Shown: one piece after another, positions 53,323-62,173 of the stretch
Numbering within the stretch: position 1 is the first letter of the stretch
Layout: each line of letters begins with the position of its first letter
Assembly (NCBI GenBank): GCA_947652375.1
Contig: CANTCS010000001.1
Location: forward strand, 196,976 to 259,973
DNA: 62,998 bases
Reading direction: 5' to 3'
From: an uncultured Mollicutes bacterium
GTDB taxonomy: Bacteria > Bacillota_I > Bacilli_A > RF39 > UBA660
Notes under the pieces: generated by a model
What the model saw: only the letters and a program-made list of their open reading frames with translations
Databases searched by the model: none
Told to the model about the DNA's origin: nothing
Position numbers and translations under genes: made by a program

Positions 53323-53335
53323 AGGAGGAAGAAAA

Positions 53336-54031
53336 ATGAAAAAAAGAAGTAAAAAGTATACTGAAGCTATTTCTAAAATAGAAAAAAATAAAGTATATTC
53401 AAAAGAAGAAGCTGTAAAATTAGTTAAAGAGACTTCTGTAAGTTCATTTGATGGGTCTGTTGAAGTAGCTATGAGATTAAATCTAGATACAAAAAAGGCT
53501 GATCAACAATTAAGAGGTGCAATAGTACTTCCTAAGGGAACAGGAAAAACTAAAAGAGTTTTAGTTATTGCAAGAGGTCCAAAAGCACAAGAAGCAAAAG
53601 ATGCGGGTGCTGATTATGTTGGAGATGTAGATATTTTAGAAAAAATTGAAAAAGAAAATTGGTTTGAATTTGACACTATGATTGCAACACCTGATATGAT
53701 GCCATTACTTGGTAAATTAGGTAGAATTTTGGGACCAAAAGGTTTAATGCCAAACCCTAAAACTGGAACAGTTACAATGGATATTACTAAAGCAGTAGAA
53801 GAAGTTAAAGCTGGTCGTGTTGAATATAGAACTGATAGTTTTGGAAATATTCATGGAATTATTGGAAAGGTTTCATTTAGTGAAGAAGATTTAATAGCAA
53901 ACTTAGATGCTTTTGTTGCGCAAATCTTAAGAATTAAACCTACAACTGTAAAAGGAGAATATGTTAAAAACATTTCTATATCTTCAACAATGGGTCCTGG
54001 AATAAAAGTTGAAAATAACTTTGACAAATAG
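53336..54031 (+). CDS. rplA: 50S ribosomal protein L1
   Basis: L1 forms the mobile stalk next to the ribosomal E site and represses its own mRNA. Segments [58 protein letters not shown] and [18 protein letters not shown] are characteristic. The 231 residues are full length. A separate, near-consensus promoter for the L10 operon begins just before its stop codon. Confidence 0.97.
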   Translation: MKKRSKKYTEAISKIEKNKVYSKEEAVKLVKETSVSSFDGSVEVAMRLNLDTKKADQQLRGAIVLPKGTGKTKRVLVIARGPKAQEAKDAGADYVGDVDILEKIEKENWFEFDTMIATPDMMPLLGKLGRILGPKGLMPNPKTGTVTMDITKAVEEVKAGRVEYRTDSFGNIHGIIGKVSFSEEDLIANLDAFVAQILRIKPTTVKGEYVKNISISSTMGPGIKVENNFDK

Positions 54032-54049
54032 GATTTAATAGTATATAAT
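54021..54049 (+). promoter_or_regulatory. Consensus promoter of the L10-L12 operon
   Basis: Perfect TTGACA (54021-54026), 17-bp spacer and perfect TATAAT (54044-54049), overlapping the end of rplA. This is the best match to the sigma-A consensus in the window. Confidence 0.85.
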
Positions 54050-54055
54050 AAAGAC

Positions 54056-54158
54056 AATTTATTGGTGCCATAGACAGTAGGTGTAAAGTAAATCCTACCG
54101 AGGACTTTAATTAGTAATCAAAAAGTTCTTAGTATGTCTAAATATTAAGAGCTTTTTT
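54056..54158 (+). ncRNA. L10 ribosomal protein leader with terminator
   Basis: GGTGCCATAGACAGTAGGTG followed by CCTACCGAGGA is the signature of the Firmicutes L10 leader. The 3' part is a 15-bp terminator hairpin (54121-54135 with 54142-54156, loop GTCTAA) ending in T residues. Binding of L10(L12)4 to the leader is expected to shift folding toward termination, giving feedback control of rplJ-rplL. Confidence 0.9.
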
Positions 54159-54191
54159 ATGGCATCCCTAAATAGATTAAGGAGGTGTATT

Positions 54192-54686
54192 ATGGCAAGT
54201 AAGAAAATCTTAGAGCAAAAGCAAGCAGTTATTGATGAAATTAAAATGCGTACTGAGAGTGCTAAAACTATAGTTTTATTTGATTATCGTGGTATTACTG
54301 ATAGTGAAGCAAAAGAATTACGTATTAAATTAAAAGAGTCAAATTCTGATTATAAAGTATATAAAAATACTTTAATGGCTAGAGCTTTTAATGATTTAGG
54401 TATTGATCTTAATGAAAGTTTGACTGGTCCTAGTGCTTTTGCATTTGGTGAGGATCAAATAGCTCCAATTAAGGTTTTATCTGAGTTTGCTAAGGAACAC
54501 CCAGCATTAGTTTTAAAAGTAGGGATTGTAGATGGAGAAAAGGCTGACCAAGCTAAGTTGGCAGAATATGCTACTTTACCATCAAGAGATGGACTACTTA
54601 CTATGCTTGCTGGTGGTATGATAGGTTTAGTAAAAGACTTATCTATATGCTTAGACTTATATAGTCAACAAAAAGAAGAAAATTAA
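54192..54686 (+). CDS. rplJ: 50S ribosomal protein L10
   Basis: The stalk base that carries L12 dimers. TIVLFDYRGITDSEAKELRIKLKE and YKVYKNTLMARAFND are conserved. At 164 residues it is typical. The start is ATG 54192 with AGGAGGTG upstream; the longer frame beginning at 54159 starts inside the terminator of the leader. Confidence 0.95.
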   Translation: MASKKILEQKQAVIDEIKMRTESAKTIVLFDYRGITDSEAKELRIKLKESNSDYKVYKNTLMARAFNDLGIDLNESLTGPSAFAFGEDQIAPIKVLSEFAKEHPALVLKVGIVDGEKADQAKLAEYATLPSRDGLLTMLAGGMIGLVKDLSICLDLYSQQKEEN

Positions 54687-54709
54687 TTTAAAAATAGGAG
54701 GAAAATATA

Positions 54710-55078
54710 ATGGCTAAATTAACAAAAGAAGATTTTATCAGTAGTTTAAAAGAAATGAATTTATTAGAAATTAAAGAATTAGTAGATGCAATGAAAGAAG
54801 AGTTTGGAGTTGATCCTTCAGCTGTAGCTGTTGCTGCACCTGTTGCTGGAGGAAGCGCTGATGCTGCACCAAGTGCTGTAACAGTATCAATCGCTGATGC
54901 TGGAGCTGCTAAGGTTGGAGTTATTAAAGTTGTTAAAGAAATTACTGGTTTAGGATTAAAAGAAGCTAAGGATATTGTTGATAACAATGGTGTTGTTAAA
55001 GAAAATATTCCTACAGCTGAAGCTGATGAAATTAAAGCTAAGCTTGAAGAAGCTGGTGCTACTGTAGAAGTTAAGTAA
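54710..55078 (+). CDS. rplL: 50S ribosomal protein L7/L12
   Basis: N-terminal dimerisation helix (DFISSLKEMNLLEIKELVDAMKEEFGV), Ala/Ser/Pro-rich hinge (AVAVAAPVAGGSADAAPS), and C-terminal factor-binding domain with VIKVVKEITGLGLKEAKDIVD. 122 residues. It recruits elongation factors. The terminator stem starts within the last codons. The usual next genes, rpoB-rpoC, do not follow. Confidence 0.97.
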   Translation: MAKLTKEDFISSLKEMNLLEIKELVDAMKEEFGVDPSAVAVAAPVAGGSADAAPSAVTVSIADAGAAKVGVIKVVKEITGLGLKEAKDIVDNNGVVKENIPTAEADEIKAKLEEAGATVEVK

Positions 55079-55094
55079 TTAACTTCTTTTTTTT
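55067..55094 (+). terminator. Terminator at the end of rplL
   Basis: GAAGTTAA (55067-55074) pairs with TTAACTTC (55079-55086) around GTAA, then eight T residues. The stem includes the final rplL codons and its stop. Confidence 0.9.
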
Positions 55095-55189
55095 ATAAGA
55101 TTAAAAAATATATAAAAATTTTTAACTTTTTTAAATGTAAATAATATTTATTAAATGTGTAAAGTTGTGAAATAATTATATTTTATGTA

Positions 55190-55218
55190 TTGCTTTTATT
55201 ATAAATTTTCTTTAATAT
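55190..55218 (+). promoter_or_regulatory. Promoter of the first T7SS-locus gene
   Basis: TTGCTT (55190-55195), 17-bp spacer and TAATAT (55213-55218), about 50 bp before ATG 55267. Confidence 0.5.
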
Positions 55219-55266
55219 AGATATTGTATAAAAGATATAGTGTGTGTAAAAAAAAGGAGTGATATT

Positions 55267-56076
55267 ATGGGAATGTCAGCAGTAGATTTATATAAAAGGG
55301 AGCAAGCGTTAAATTTTAGTAAACCAAAAAATGCTACGCAAAATGCAGCAGCACAGCAAACTGCACAAATGTTTTCAAAACCAAAGTCAACAGGAACTAC
55401 TTTAAAAACACCAGCAAGTAGTTATGCAGCGGCTGCACAAGGAAAACCTGCTGCTCCAGAATCAAATGTTCCTAAATCAGCAGCAGCTTATGATAATAAA
55501 AATAATAATAATAATCAAAAGAAAATAGACGAATATCATAAGAGTATGATGGGAAAGGGTTCTGTATATGTTAAAAATAAGACTGAAAGTAAGGGATCTG
55601 GCACAAAAAAATCATCTTCAAACAAATCATCTTCGGGTTCAAATCTAAAAGGTAACTCAAGTTCTGCTAATAGAAATGTAGGTGGTGTAGGTAATATAGG
55701 TGGTGGAGGTTCTTCGGCAGTTTCTTCTGGAGGAGCAGCTATATCTGCAGCAGCTTTTGCAAGTTCTGGTAAGGGAGGAGCAACTAAATCTACTAGCAAA
55801 AAAAGTGGAATTAACTCTAAAGCTGCTAAAAAGGCCTATAATGATTTAGGAACATATTTAAACTCATTAGTAAATCATCTAAATAAATTAGTTACAGATG
55901 TACAAGAATTGAATAAAAATGTATGGTATGGTGGAGCAAAAGCTAATTCATGGTATACAAACTTAAATAATCGATATAATAATGTTTATAAATATTGTAA
56001 TGGTATAAATGAATTTAGAACAAGTTTAGGTACTGTATTCAAAAAAGCTAAAGCAAATGGAATAGATTTTGGTTAA
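55267..56076 (+). CDS. T7SS protein with a low-complexity N-terminal region and a C-terminal WXG100 domain
   Basis: This 269-residue protein has about 180 residues rich in Ala, Ser, Gly, Lys and Asn (including two FSKPK words and runs of Asn and Gly/Ser), then an ~89-residue C-terminal module of WXG100 type: KAAKKAYNDLGTYLNSL, WYG in NKNVWYGGAKAN, and KKAKANGIDFG at the end. The module is nearly the same as the stand-alone protein at 61281. Such domains usually sit at the N terminus of T7SS substrates, so this order is unusual. ATG 55267 has AAAGGAGTG upstream. A terminator isolates it from essC. Confidence 0.78.
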   Translation: MGMSAVDLYKREQALNFSKPKNATQNAAAQQTAQMFSKPKSTGTTLKTPASSYAAAAQGKPAAPESNVPKSAAAYDNKNNNNNQKKIDEYHKSMMGKGSVYVKNKTESKGSGTKKSSSNKSSSGSNLKGNSSSANRNVGGVGNIGGGGSSAVSSGGAAISAAAFASSGKGGATKSTSKKSGINSKAAKKAYNDLGTYLNSLVNHLNKLVTDVQELNKNVWYGGAKANSWYTNLNNRYNNVYKYCNGINEFRTSLGTVFKKAKANGIDFG

Positions 56077-56084
56077 TAAAAGAT

Positions 56085-56114
56085 TTCTTAGAATATTTTT
56101 TCTAAGAATTTTTT
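56085..56114 (+). terminator. Terminator between the WXG100-fusion gene and essC
   Basis: TTCTTAGAA (56085-56093) and TTCTAAGAA (56100-56108) form a 9-bp stem, followed by a T run. The next 100 bases up to essC are AT-rich. Confidence 0.9.
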
Positions 56115-56213
56115 ATTTAAATTAATTTTATTTTATAAAAAAATTTTATTCTTTTTTTTTTAGCTATTTTATGATATATTTATTCTAGGATAGAAGATAA
56201 AAAGAGGTGTATT

Positions 56214-59200
56214 ATGAATATATATTTATTAAAAGCTAATAAAATGTATACTTTTAAATTACCTCTTGAGATTTCTGGAAGCTATATTTTGTCAGATTAT
56301 GATGATAATGGAAATAAACGTAGTTTAGTTAGTGTTGAAGCTATTTCAGGAAAATGGGTTATAAAAGATAATGATGAAGTTAAGATATTTTATAATTCTA
56401 TGTTTAATAATGAAATTACTTTGGAATTATATAATTTCTATCAATTAGTAGTTTATGGAACAGAAACTATTCTTATGTATATTGCTCCTGTATATGATAA
56501 TAGTTTTATATGTACTAAAGTTTTTGATAATACTACTATTACTTGTGGTAATAGTAATTGTGATATTAATTTTCCTTTAATCGGTGGAAGACACTTAGAG
56601 TTAAATTATATGAATGGAAAATTTTCATTTAAAAATTTAAATTCTGGGGTTCCTATTTATGTAAATAATGCTAGAAAAGAGTTTGGATATCTTAATAGTT
56701 TTGATATGTTATTTATAATGGGATTAAAGATACTTATACTTGGTAATAAATTATATATTAATAATCCTAGTTCTTTAGTAGCAATATTTTCTGATAAATT
56801 TACGGATCCACAATTTAGTCTTGTATTTCAAGATTATAAAGCAAATTCAGAATTTTATAAGGATTTTTACGAAGAAAAAGATTATTTTTATAAAACTCCT
56901 GTTTTTCGTAATGCTTTTGAAAAGTTAGAATTAATGATAGCACCACCACCTCAAAAAAATATTAATAGAGGAAACCCTTTATTTTTACAAATGGTTCCAT
57001 CAGCATTGATGAGTGTTACTTCACTTTACTCAGGAGTTCAAGCATATACAAATATTACTTCTGGTAAAGGAACAGTAGAGGACAATATGATGTCTATTGT
57101 TACTTGCGTTATAATGTTATTTACAAGTATTGCATGGCCTTTTATAGAGCGGTTTTATGAAAGAATTAGTGGTTGGGCAGTAGAAATAAGAAGAAATAAA
57201 ATTTATAATAAATATTTAAAAGAAAAGGAACAACTTTTAAAGGATGTTTCTAATAAACAAAAAGCGATTTTGATAGAGAGATATTTATCTTTAGCAGAGT
57301 GTCGCGATGCAATAAACAATAAAACACCTAATTTATTTTCAAGAGGTTATGATAATGAGAATTTTTTATCTGTACGTTTAGGAATTGGAAATGTTCCTTT
57401 ATATGCAGATATTCAAATAGATAGAGTAGAATATAGTGAAATTCACGATAAATTAGTTGATAAAGCTACTGAATTAGTAAAGGAATATAAATTTTTAAAA
57501 GAAACACCTTGTTACTTATCTTTGTATGAGAAAAATATTACTGCTTTTATTGGTAATGCTAGTATCAAAAAATATTATATGGATGCAATTATATTACAAC
57601 TTTTAGCTTATCATAGTTATGCAGATCTTAGAATTATAATATTAACTGATAACGCTGCTTCCTCTTCTTTTCATTATTTAAAATCTTCAAATTATTGTTT
57701 TAGTAATGATAAAAGTTTTCGCTTTTTTTCTACGACTTTTGATGAGGGACAAATTCTTTCAGAATATTTGGAAAAGATTTTTGCAAGTAGGAAAATTGAA
57801 GATATAAATAAGAGTAATCAAAGTAATATTGGTAATAGAAGTATGTTCCCTTTCTATTTAATTATCTCTGATAATATATCAATGTATAAAAATTTAAAGA
57901 TTGTTAAAGATATTTTAGATGAGAAAAATAATAGAGGATTTGGAATTTTAATGTTTGATGAGAGAGTTAATAATATTCCAGATGGTTGTGAAAATTTTGT
58001 AAATTATGATGAAAATGAGGGATATTATTTTACTTCTGAGATGGATTCAGATTCTATTCATAAATATAAACCTGAGTTTGCTGGTGGTAATTATAATAAT
58101 ATTAATTTAGAAGACTGTATTTCTAAAATATCAAATATTCCTTTAAAGGTTGAGGTTAATGATTCAGGATTACTTCCTGAAAGTTTAGGTTTTTTGGAAA
58201 TGTATGGTGTTGGTAGAGTAGAGCAGTTAAATATATTAAATAGATGGCAAAATTCAAATATAGTTAATAGTTTAATGACTCCTGTTGGTGTTGATGCTAA
58301 CGGTAATTTATTAAATCTAGATTTACATGAAAAAAAACATGGTCCTCATGGATTAATTGCTGGTATGACTGGTTCTGGTAAGTCAGAATGTATTGTAACA
58401 TATCTTTTATCTTTAGCTGTTAATTATAGTCCTAACGAAGTTCAATTTGTATTAATTGACTATAAAGGTGGAGGTTTAGCTGGTGCATTTGAAAATAGAA
58501 AAACTGGAGTTAAATTACCTCATTTAGTTGGTACTATCACAAATTTAGATCAAGCTGAAATGAAAAGAACATTAGTTTCTATTAAAAGTGAATTACAAAG
58601 ACGACAAAGAATATTTAATGAGGCTAAAGAACAACTTAATACTGGTAGTATTGATATTTATAAATATCAAAGGTTAGTAAGAGATGGTAAACTTAAGGAA
58701 TATTTATCACATTTATTTATAGTTTGTGATGAGTTCGCCGAACTAAAAGCACAACAACCAGAATTTATGGATGAACTTGTCTCTGCAGCACGTATAGGAC
58801 GTTCGCTTGGAGTACATTTAATTCTTGCTACTCAAAAGCCAAGTGGAGTTGTTGATGAACAAATTTGGTCAAATTCTAAATTTAAATTATGTTGTAAAGT
58901 TCAAACTGCAGAAGATAGTAATGAAATGATTAGAAAGCCAGATGCAGCATTTATAAAAGAAGCAGGTAGATTTTATTTACAAGTTGGATATGATGAGTAT
59001 TTTGTTAAGGGGCAATCTGCTTATACAGGAACAGGATATATTCCATCTGATAAAATAAAATCAAAAGTTTCTACTTCAATAGATTTTATAAATAATTTAG
59101 GAGATATTATTAAAAATATTTCTAAAGATGATGGTAAAACTGATAAAAAAGTAAATTTAGGTGAAGAGCTTATTAATATTTCTCATTATATAATAGAGCT

Positions 59201-60797
59201 TGCGAATAAAGAGAATTTTAAGTATCAACAGTTATGGCTTGATAATGTGCCTAAAATGCTTTACTTGGAAAATTTACGAAAAAAATATAATATCGAAGTT
59301 AAACCTTATGATATAGAGCCACTTATTGGAGAATATGATGATCCTAAGAGTCAAAGTCAAGGTCCAGTTAGATTAGCCTTGACAAGATTAGGTAACACTT
59401 ATATTACTGGTATTAGTGGTAGTGGAAAAACAACTTTACTTTCAACATTAATTTATTCGATTATTACTACTCATAGTGCAAAAGAAGTAAATTTTTATAT
59501 AGTTGATTTAGGTGCTGAAATGCTTAGAAAATTTGCTAAAGCACCTCAAGTTGGAGAAGTGTTAACGATAAATGATAAACAAAAAATTACAAGAATGTTT
59601 TATTTTTTACAAAAAATTTTAGAAAAAAGAAAAAGATTTTATGCTTTGAACGGTGGTAGTTTTGAGAGTGAGGTAAAAGTTGGAAAATGTTCTTTCCCTA
59701 ATATTTTTGTTGTAATTAATGGTTTTGATGTTTTTAAAGAGCAATTTGAAGATTTATTAGAAAATTTATTAGGTCCTTTTACTAGAGAATGTAGTAGATA
59801 TGGTATATTTATGATTTGCACTGGAGTTGCTACTTCTCTTGGTTATGTTGTTGATAATAATTTCCCTGCTATATTGTCATTAAAATTAGCTGATCCTATG
59901 GATTATAATGTTATATATTCTTCTAAAGATGTGATTCCAAATGATAATCCTGGTCGTGGAGTGTTTGCTAATAATGATAATGTTTATGAATTTCAAACTG
60001 CTTTAGTTTTTGATTATATAGGTTATGATGAAAAGCTAAATTATATTATTGGGGAACTTTCAAAGGTTATGAAAAATAAAGCACCGAATGTTCCAGTGGT
60101 ACCTAATAGAGTTAACATTAGTACATTTAAGGATGAAAGTATTTCATTATCATCTGTTCCAATTGGAATAGAACAAAAAAGTGCATGTCCATATTTTTAT
60201 GATTTTGATAAACTTATAAATATTATAACTTTTGGAAAAGATGTCAGTATTAAAAGCTTTTTACCTGCTTTAGTCGAAATGTTTTCTTATATGAATAATA
60301 TTAAAAATATAGTTTTATCAGCATACGATTATTTAACTATTGATAATGATAAAGTAAAATTTTATGATGCAAACTTTAAGGCAGTTTTAGCTGCATTATA
60401 TAAAAATATTGAAAAAGCGATGGAAGACTCAAATAATAATAATAAATATATTATTACAATTTTTGGATATGGAAAATTGGCAGTTCATTTTAAAAAATTA
60501 CAAGAAGAAAGCGATGAAGAAATAATTGATTTAGATAAATTAATTTTATTATCAAAAAATAGTAAGAAAATTATTTTTGTAATAGTTGATGATTATAGAA
60601 TATTGAGGTCTGTTGATAGCTTCGAATGGTATAATTTAGTGGATCTTAAAACAGGAATTTTAATATCTGAAGAACTTGATTCACAAGAATTATTTATAGC
60701 AAATGCTGATTATTCTAATAATATTATTACTCGTGATGATGCTATAGTTGTTAATAGTGGACGATTAGACTATATAAAGTATGTTAATAAAGAGTAA
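56214..60797 (+). CDS. essC: EssC/YukB-type T7SS FtsK/SpoIIIE ATPase
   Basis: The 1527-residue membrane motor of type VIIb secretion. In order: two FHA-like domains (about 1-90 and 100-185), two membrane helices (about 257-278 and 291-311), a pseudo-ATPase region, the first FtsK ATPase with Walker A GMTGSGKS (717-724) and Walker B HLFIVCDEFAEL (about 833), the ATQKPSGVVDEQIWSN segment, a second ATPase with GISGSGKT (1066-1073) and IVDLGAE, and a third, C-terminal ATPase-like domain whose P-loop is lost (around TFGKDVSIKSFL). This follows the EssC plan, in which only the first ATPase is usually essential. It exports the WXG100 proteins encoded around it. Confidence 0.94.
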   Translation: MNIYLLKANKMYTFKLPLEISGSYILSDYDDNGNKRSLVSVEAISGKWVIKDNDEVKIFYNSMFNNEITLELYNFYQLVVYGTETILMYIAPVYDNSFICTKVFDNTTITCGNSNCDINFPLIGGRHLELNYMNGKFSFKNLNSGVPIYVNNARKEFGYLNSFDMLFIMGLKILILGNKLYINNPSSLVAIFSDKFTDPQFSLVFQDYKANSEFYKDFYEEKDYFYKTPVFRNAFEKLELMIAPPPQKNINRGNPLFLQMVPSALMSVTSLYSGVQAYTNITSGKGTVEDNMMSIVTCVIMLFTSIAWPFIERFYERISGWAVEIRRNKIYNKYLKEKEQLLKDVSNKQKAILIERYLSLAECRDAINNKTPNLFSRGYDNENFLSVRLGIGNVPLYADIQIDRVEYSEIHDKLVDKATELVKEYKFLKETPCYLSLYEKNITAFIGNASIKKYYMDAIILQLLAYHSYADLRIIILTDNAASSSFHYLKSSNYCFSNDKSFRFFSTTFDEGQILSEYLEKIFASRKIEDINKSNQSNIGNRSMFPFYLIISDNISMYKNLKIVKDILDEKNNRGFGILMFDERVNNIPDGCENFVNYDENEGYYFTSEMDSDSIHKYKPEFAGGNYNNINLEDCISKISNIPLKVEVNDSGLLPESLGFLEMYGVGRVEQLNILNRWQNSNIVNSLMTPVGVDANGNLLNLDLHEKKHGPHGLIAGMTGSGKSECIVTYLLSLAVNYSPNEVQFVLIDYKGGGLAGAFENRKTGVKLPHLVGTITNLDQAEMKRTLVSIKSELQRRQRIFNEAKEQLNTGSIDIYKYQRLVRDGKLKEYLSHLFIVCDEFAELKAQQPEFMDELVSAARIGRSLGVHLILATQKPSGVVDEQIWSNSKFKLCCKVQTAEDSNEMIRKPDAAFIKEAGRFYLQVGYDEYFVKGQSAYTGTGYIPSDKIKSKVSTSIDFINNLGDIIKNISKDDGKTDKKVNLGEELINISHYIIELANKENFKYQQLWLDNVPKMLYLENLRKKYNIEVKPYDIEPLIGEYDDPKSQSQGPVRLALTRLGNTYITGISGSGKTTLLSTLIYSIITTHSAKEVNFYIVDLGAEMLRKFAKAPQVGEVLTINDKQKITRMFYFLQKILEKRKRFYALNGGSFESEVKVGKCSFPNIFVVINGFDVFKEQFEDLLENLLGPFTRECSRYGIFMICTGVATSLGYVVDNNFPAILSLKLADPMDYNVIYSSKDVIPNDNPGRGVFANNDNVYEFQTALVFDYIGYDEKLNYIIGELSKVMKNKAPNVPVVPNRVNISTFKDESISLSSVPIGIEQKSACPYFYDFDKLINIITFGKDVSIKSFLPALVEMFSYMNNIKNIVLSAYDYLTIDNDKVKFYDANFKAVLAALYKNIEKAMEDSNNNNKYIITIFGYGKLAVHFKKLQEESDEEIIDLDKLILLSKNSKKIIFVIVDDYRILRSVDSFEWYNLVDLKTGILISEELDSQELFIANADYSNNIITRDDAIVVNSGRLDYIKYVNKE

Positions 60798-60813
60798 AGT
60801 ATAAAAAAAATTG

Positions 60814-60841
60814 TTGCATCTATAATAATTTGTGGTATACT
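60814..60841 (+). promoter_or_regulatory. Promoter of the small T7SS substrate genes
   Basis: TTGCAT (60814-60819), 16-bp spacer and an extended -10 TGGTATACT (60833-60841). It gives a start near 60848, so the preceding in-frame start at 60832 cannot be used. Independent expression of the small substrates is expected. Confidence 0.68.
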
Positions 60842-60876
60842 GTTATTGTAATAATAGTAGGAAGGAGAATAAATTC

Positions 60877-61260
60877 ATGGCAATTTTACCAAAAAATTCA
60901 CAAATAACATACACAAATACTACTGCTGATGAGATGTTTTTAGATCCACAAGGAGCTAGCAGTTATGAGAGCAGAATCAAAAAAGATTTAAGTAATATTA
61001 TTGAGGATTTAAATAAAATCAATAAAGCTGCAAAAACTTTGCGTGATCACAAGGGTACAAAAGGAGCATGGAAAGATACAGCTGCTTTATTAGCTAAAAA
61101 ATCTAATACATATAAAACAAAATTTGAAACTTCAAAAAGAGGTATTGAGAGTAAAATGGCTTCTGATACTAAAGCTTATCTTCTTAGCATAGTTCAGTCA
61201 GTTGGTACTTTAGAAGAAAAAGTAACACAACTTGAAAAAATAGTTGCAGGTTTACAATAA
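60877..61260 (+). CDS. Small helical T7SS-locus protein (possible Esx-like partner)
   Basis: A 127-residue, almost wholly helical protein with no signal peptide. Two long helices (SYESRIKKDLSNIIEDLNKI and NTYKTKFETSKRGIESKM onwards) flank a turn GTKGAWKDTAA, which resembles but does not keep a strict WXG motif. The size, fold and location between essC and a WXG100 gene suggest a secreted Esx-type or chaperone partner. GGAAGGAG precedes ATG 60877. Function inferred only from context. Confidence 0.7.
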   Translation: MAILPKNSQITYTNTTADEMFLDPQGASSYESRIKKDLSNIIEDLNKINKAAKTLRDHKGTKGAWKDTAALLAKKSNTYKTKFETSKRGIESKMASDTKAYLLSIVQSVGTLEEKVTQLEKIVAGLQ

Positions 61261-61280
61261 TTTAAAAGGAGGAGATTGGA

Positions 61281-61565
61281 ATGGCAAAAACTGGAGGAGT
61301 TAATACAAAAGTTGCTAAAAAAGCTTATAATGATTTAGGTACACATTTAAATGCCCTTGTAGCTCATCTAAATACATTAGTTACAGATGTACAAGAATTA
61401 AATAAAAATGTATGGTATGGTGGAAAAAAAGCTAATGCATGGTATACAGCATTAAATGAACGTTATAAAAATGTTTATGCTTATTGTAATGGTATTAATA
61501 CATTTAGAGATAGTTTAGAAAGTGTATTTAAGAAAGCAAAAGCAAATGGAATTGATTTTGGTTAA
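61281..61565 (+). CDS. WXG100-family T7SS substrate
   Basis: A 94-residue helical hairpin with W45-Y46-G47 in the turn (NKNVWYGGKKAN), the size and motif of an Esx/WXG100 protein. The whole protein is the paralogue of the C-terminal domain of the 55267 protein, with matching DNA around the WYG turn and identical KKAKANGIDFG ends. AAAGGAGGAGA lies just before ATG. It is the third-last gene of the visible locus and probably cotranscribed with its neighbours. Confidence 0.87.
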   Translation: MAKTGGVNTKVAKKAYNDLGTHLNALVAHLNTLVTDVQELNKNVWYGGKKANAWYTALNERYKNVYAYCNGINTFRDSLESVFKKAKANGIDFG

Positions 61566-61581
61566 AAGAGGTATTTAGTTT

Positions 61582-61842
61582 ATGAATGATAATAACAATA
61601 TTTCTGTTGATCCAAAAATGGCTGAGGATTTAAAAGCTGCTTTAGACTTTTTAAATGAAAAAGGAATATCTTTAACTGATGAAATTGAAGATGTTGATGA
61701 AGAGGAAGAAGAAACAGAAGAAGATTCTAATGAATTTAGTGTTTCAGTTTCGGATTCTGATGTTTTTGATGATGATATCTCAGCAGATGATATAGAAGAA
61801 GAAAATGATGTAGATATGTCTGATTTAGATTCTATATTTTAA
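61582..61842 (+). CDS. Small acidic protein of unknown function in the T7SS locus
   Basis: An 86-residue protein whose last ~55 residues are mostly Asp, Glu and Ser (DEEEEETEED, DDDISADDIEEEND). The N-terminal part (VDPKMAEDLKAALDFLNEKG) may form one helix. Not recognised. It lies 16 bp after the WXG100 gene and ends the cluster with a terminator. An acidic chaperone or regulator is possible, but unsupported. Confidence 0.65.
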   Translation: MNDNNNISVDPKMAEDLKAALDFLNEKGISLTDEIEDVDEEEEETEEDSNEFSVSVSDSDVFDDDISADDIEEENDVDMSDLDSIF

Positions 61843-61855
61843 TTGATTTAAATAT

Positions 61856-61882
61856 ACTTGGGAGTTTATTCCAAGTTTTTTT
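61856..61882 (+). terminator. Terminator after the small T7SS genes
   Basis: ACTTGG (61856-61861) and CCAAGT (61871-61876) with an internal loop, followed by a T run. Confidence 0.85.
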
Positions 61883-62138
61883 ATTTAAAATTAATTGTTT
61901 TAAATAAAAATTTTTATTAGTGATGATAATAACATAATATTTTATAAAATCAATTAGTAAAACCAATAAAAATAGATTTAGAAAATAAATCTTATTAAAA
62001 TCTTTAGAGATAAAAAATGCTCAAATATTTTTTTCATAAAAAAGTGCATTTACTACTAATCCAGATATTTTATAATACTATTTAAGATAATACATTAATT
62101 AGTTTTTATTAATAAATAAAAAAATTTTAAAAAAAGTA
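61883..62138. other. AT-rich intergenic spacer before the structured RNA
   Basis: About 255 bases of A/T-rich DNA with no ORF, promoter or hairpin that I can support. Confidence 0.6.
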
Positions 62139-62167
62139 TTGACATATTATTTTATATATAGTATATT
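62139..62167 (+). promoter_or_regulatory. Strong promoter of the T7SS-locus RNA
   Basis: Perfect TTGACA (62139-62144), 17-bp spacer and TATATT (62162-62167). The start is predicted near 62174. Confidence 0.78.
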
Positions 62168-62173
62168 AGTATT

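Noticed and set aside
54688..54987. Minus-strand ORF opposite rplL
   Set aside because: The Ala/Thr-rich content arises from the reverse complement of the rplL hinge.
55536..55799. Minus-strand 87-residue ORF opposite the WXG100 fusion gene
   Set aside because: The Pro/Glu-rich composition reflects the complement of the Gly/Ser/Ala low-complexity region.
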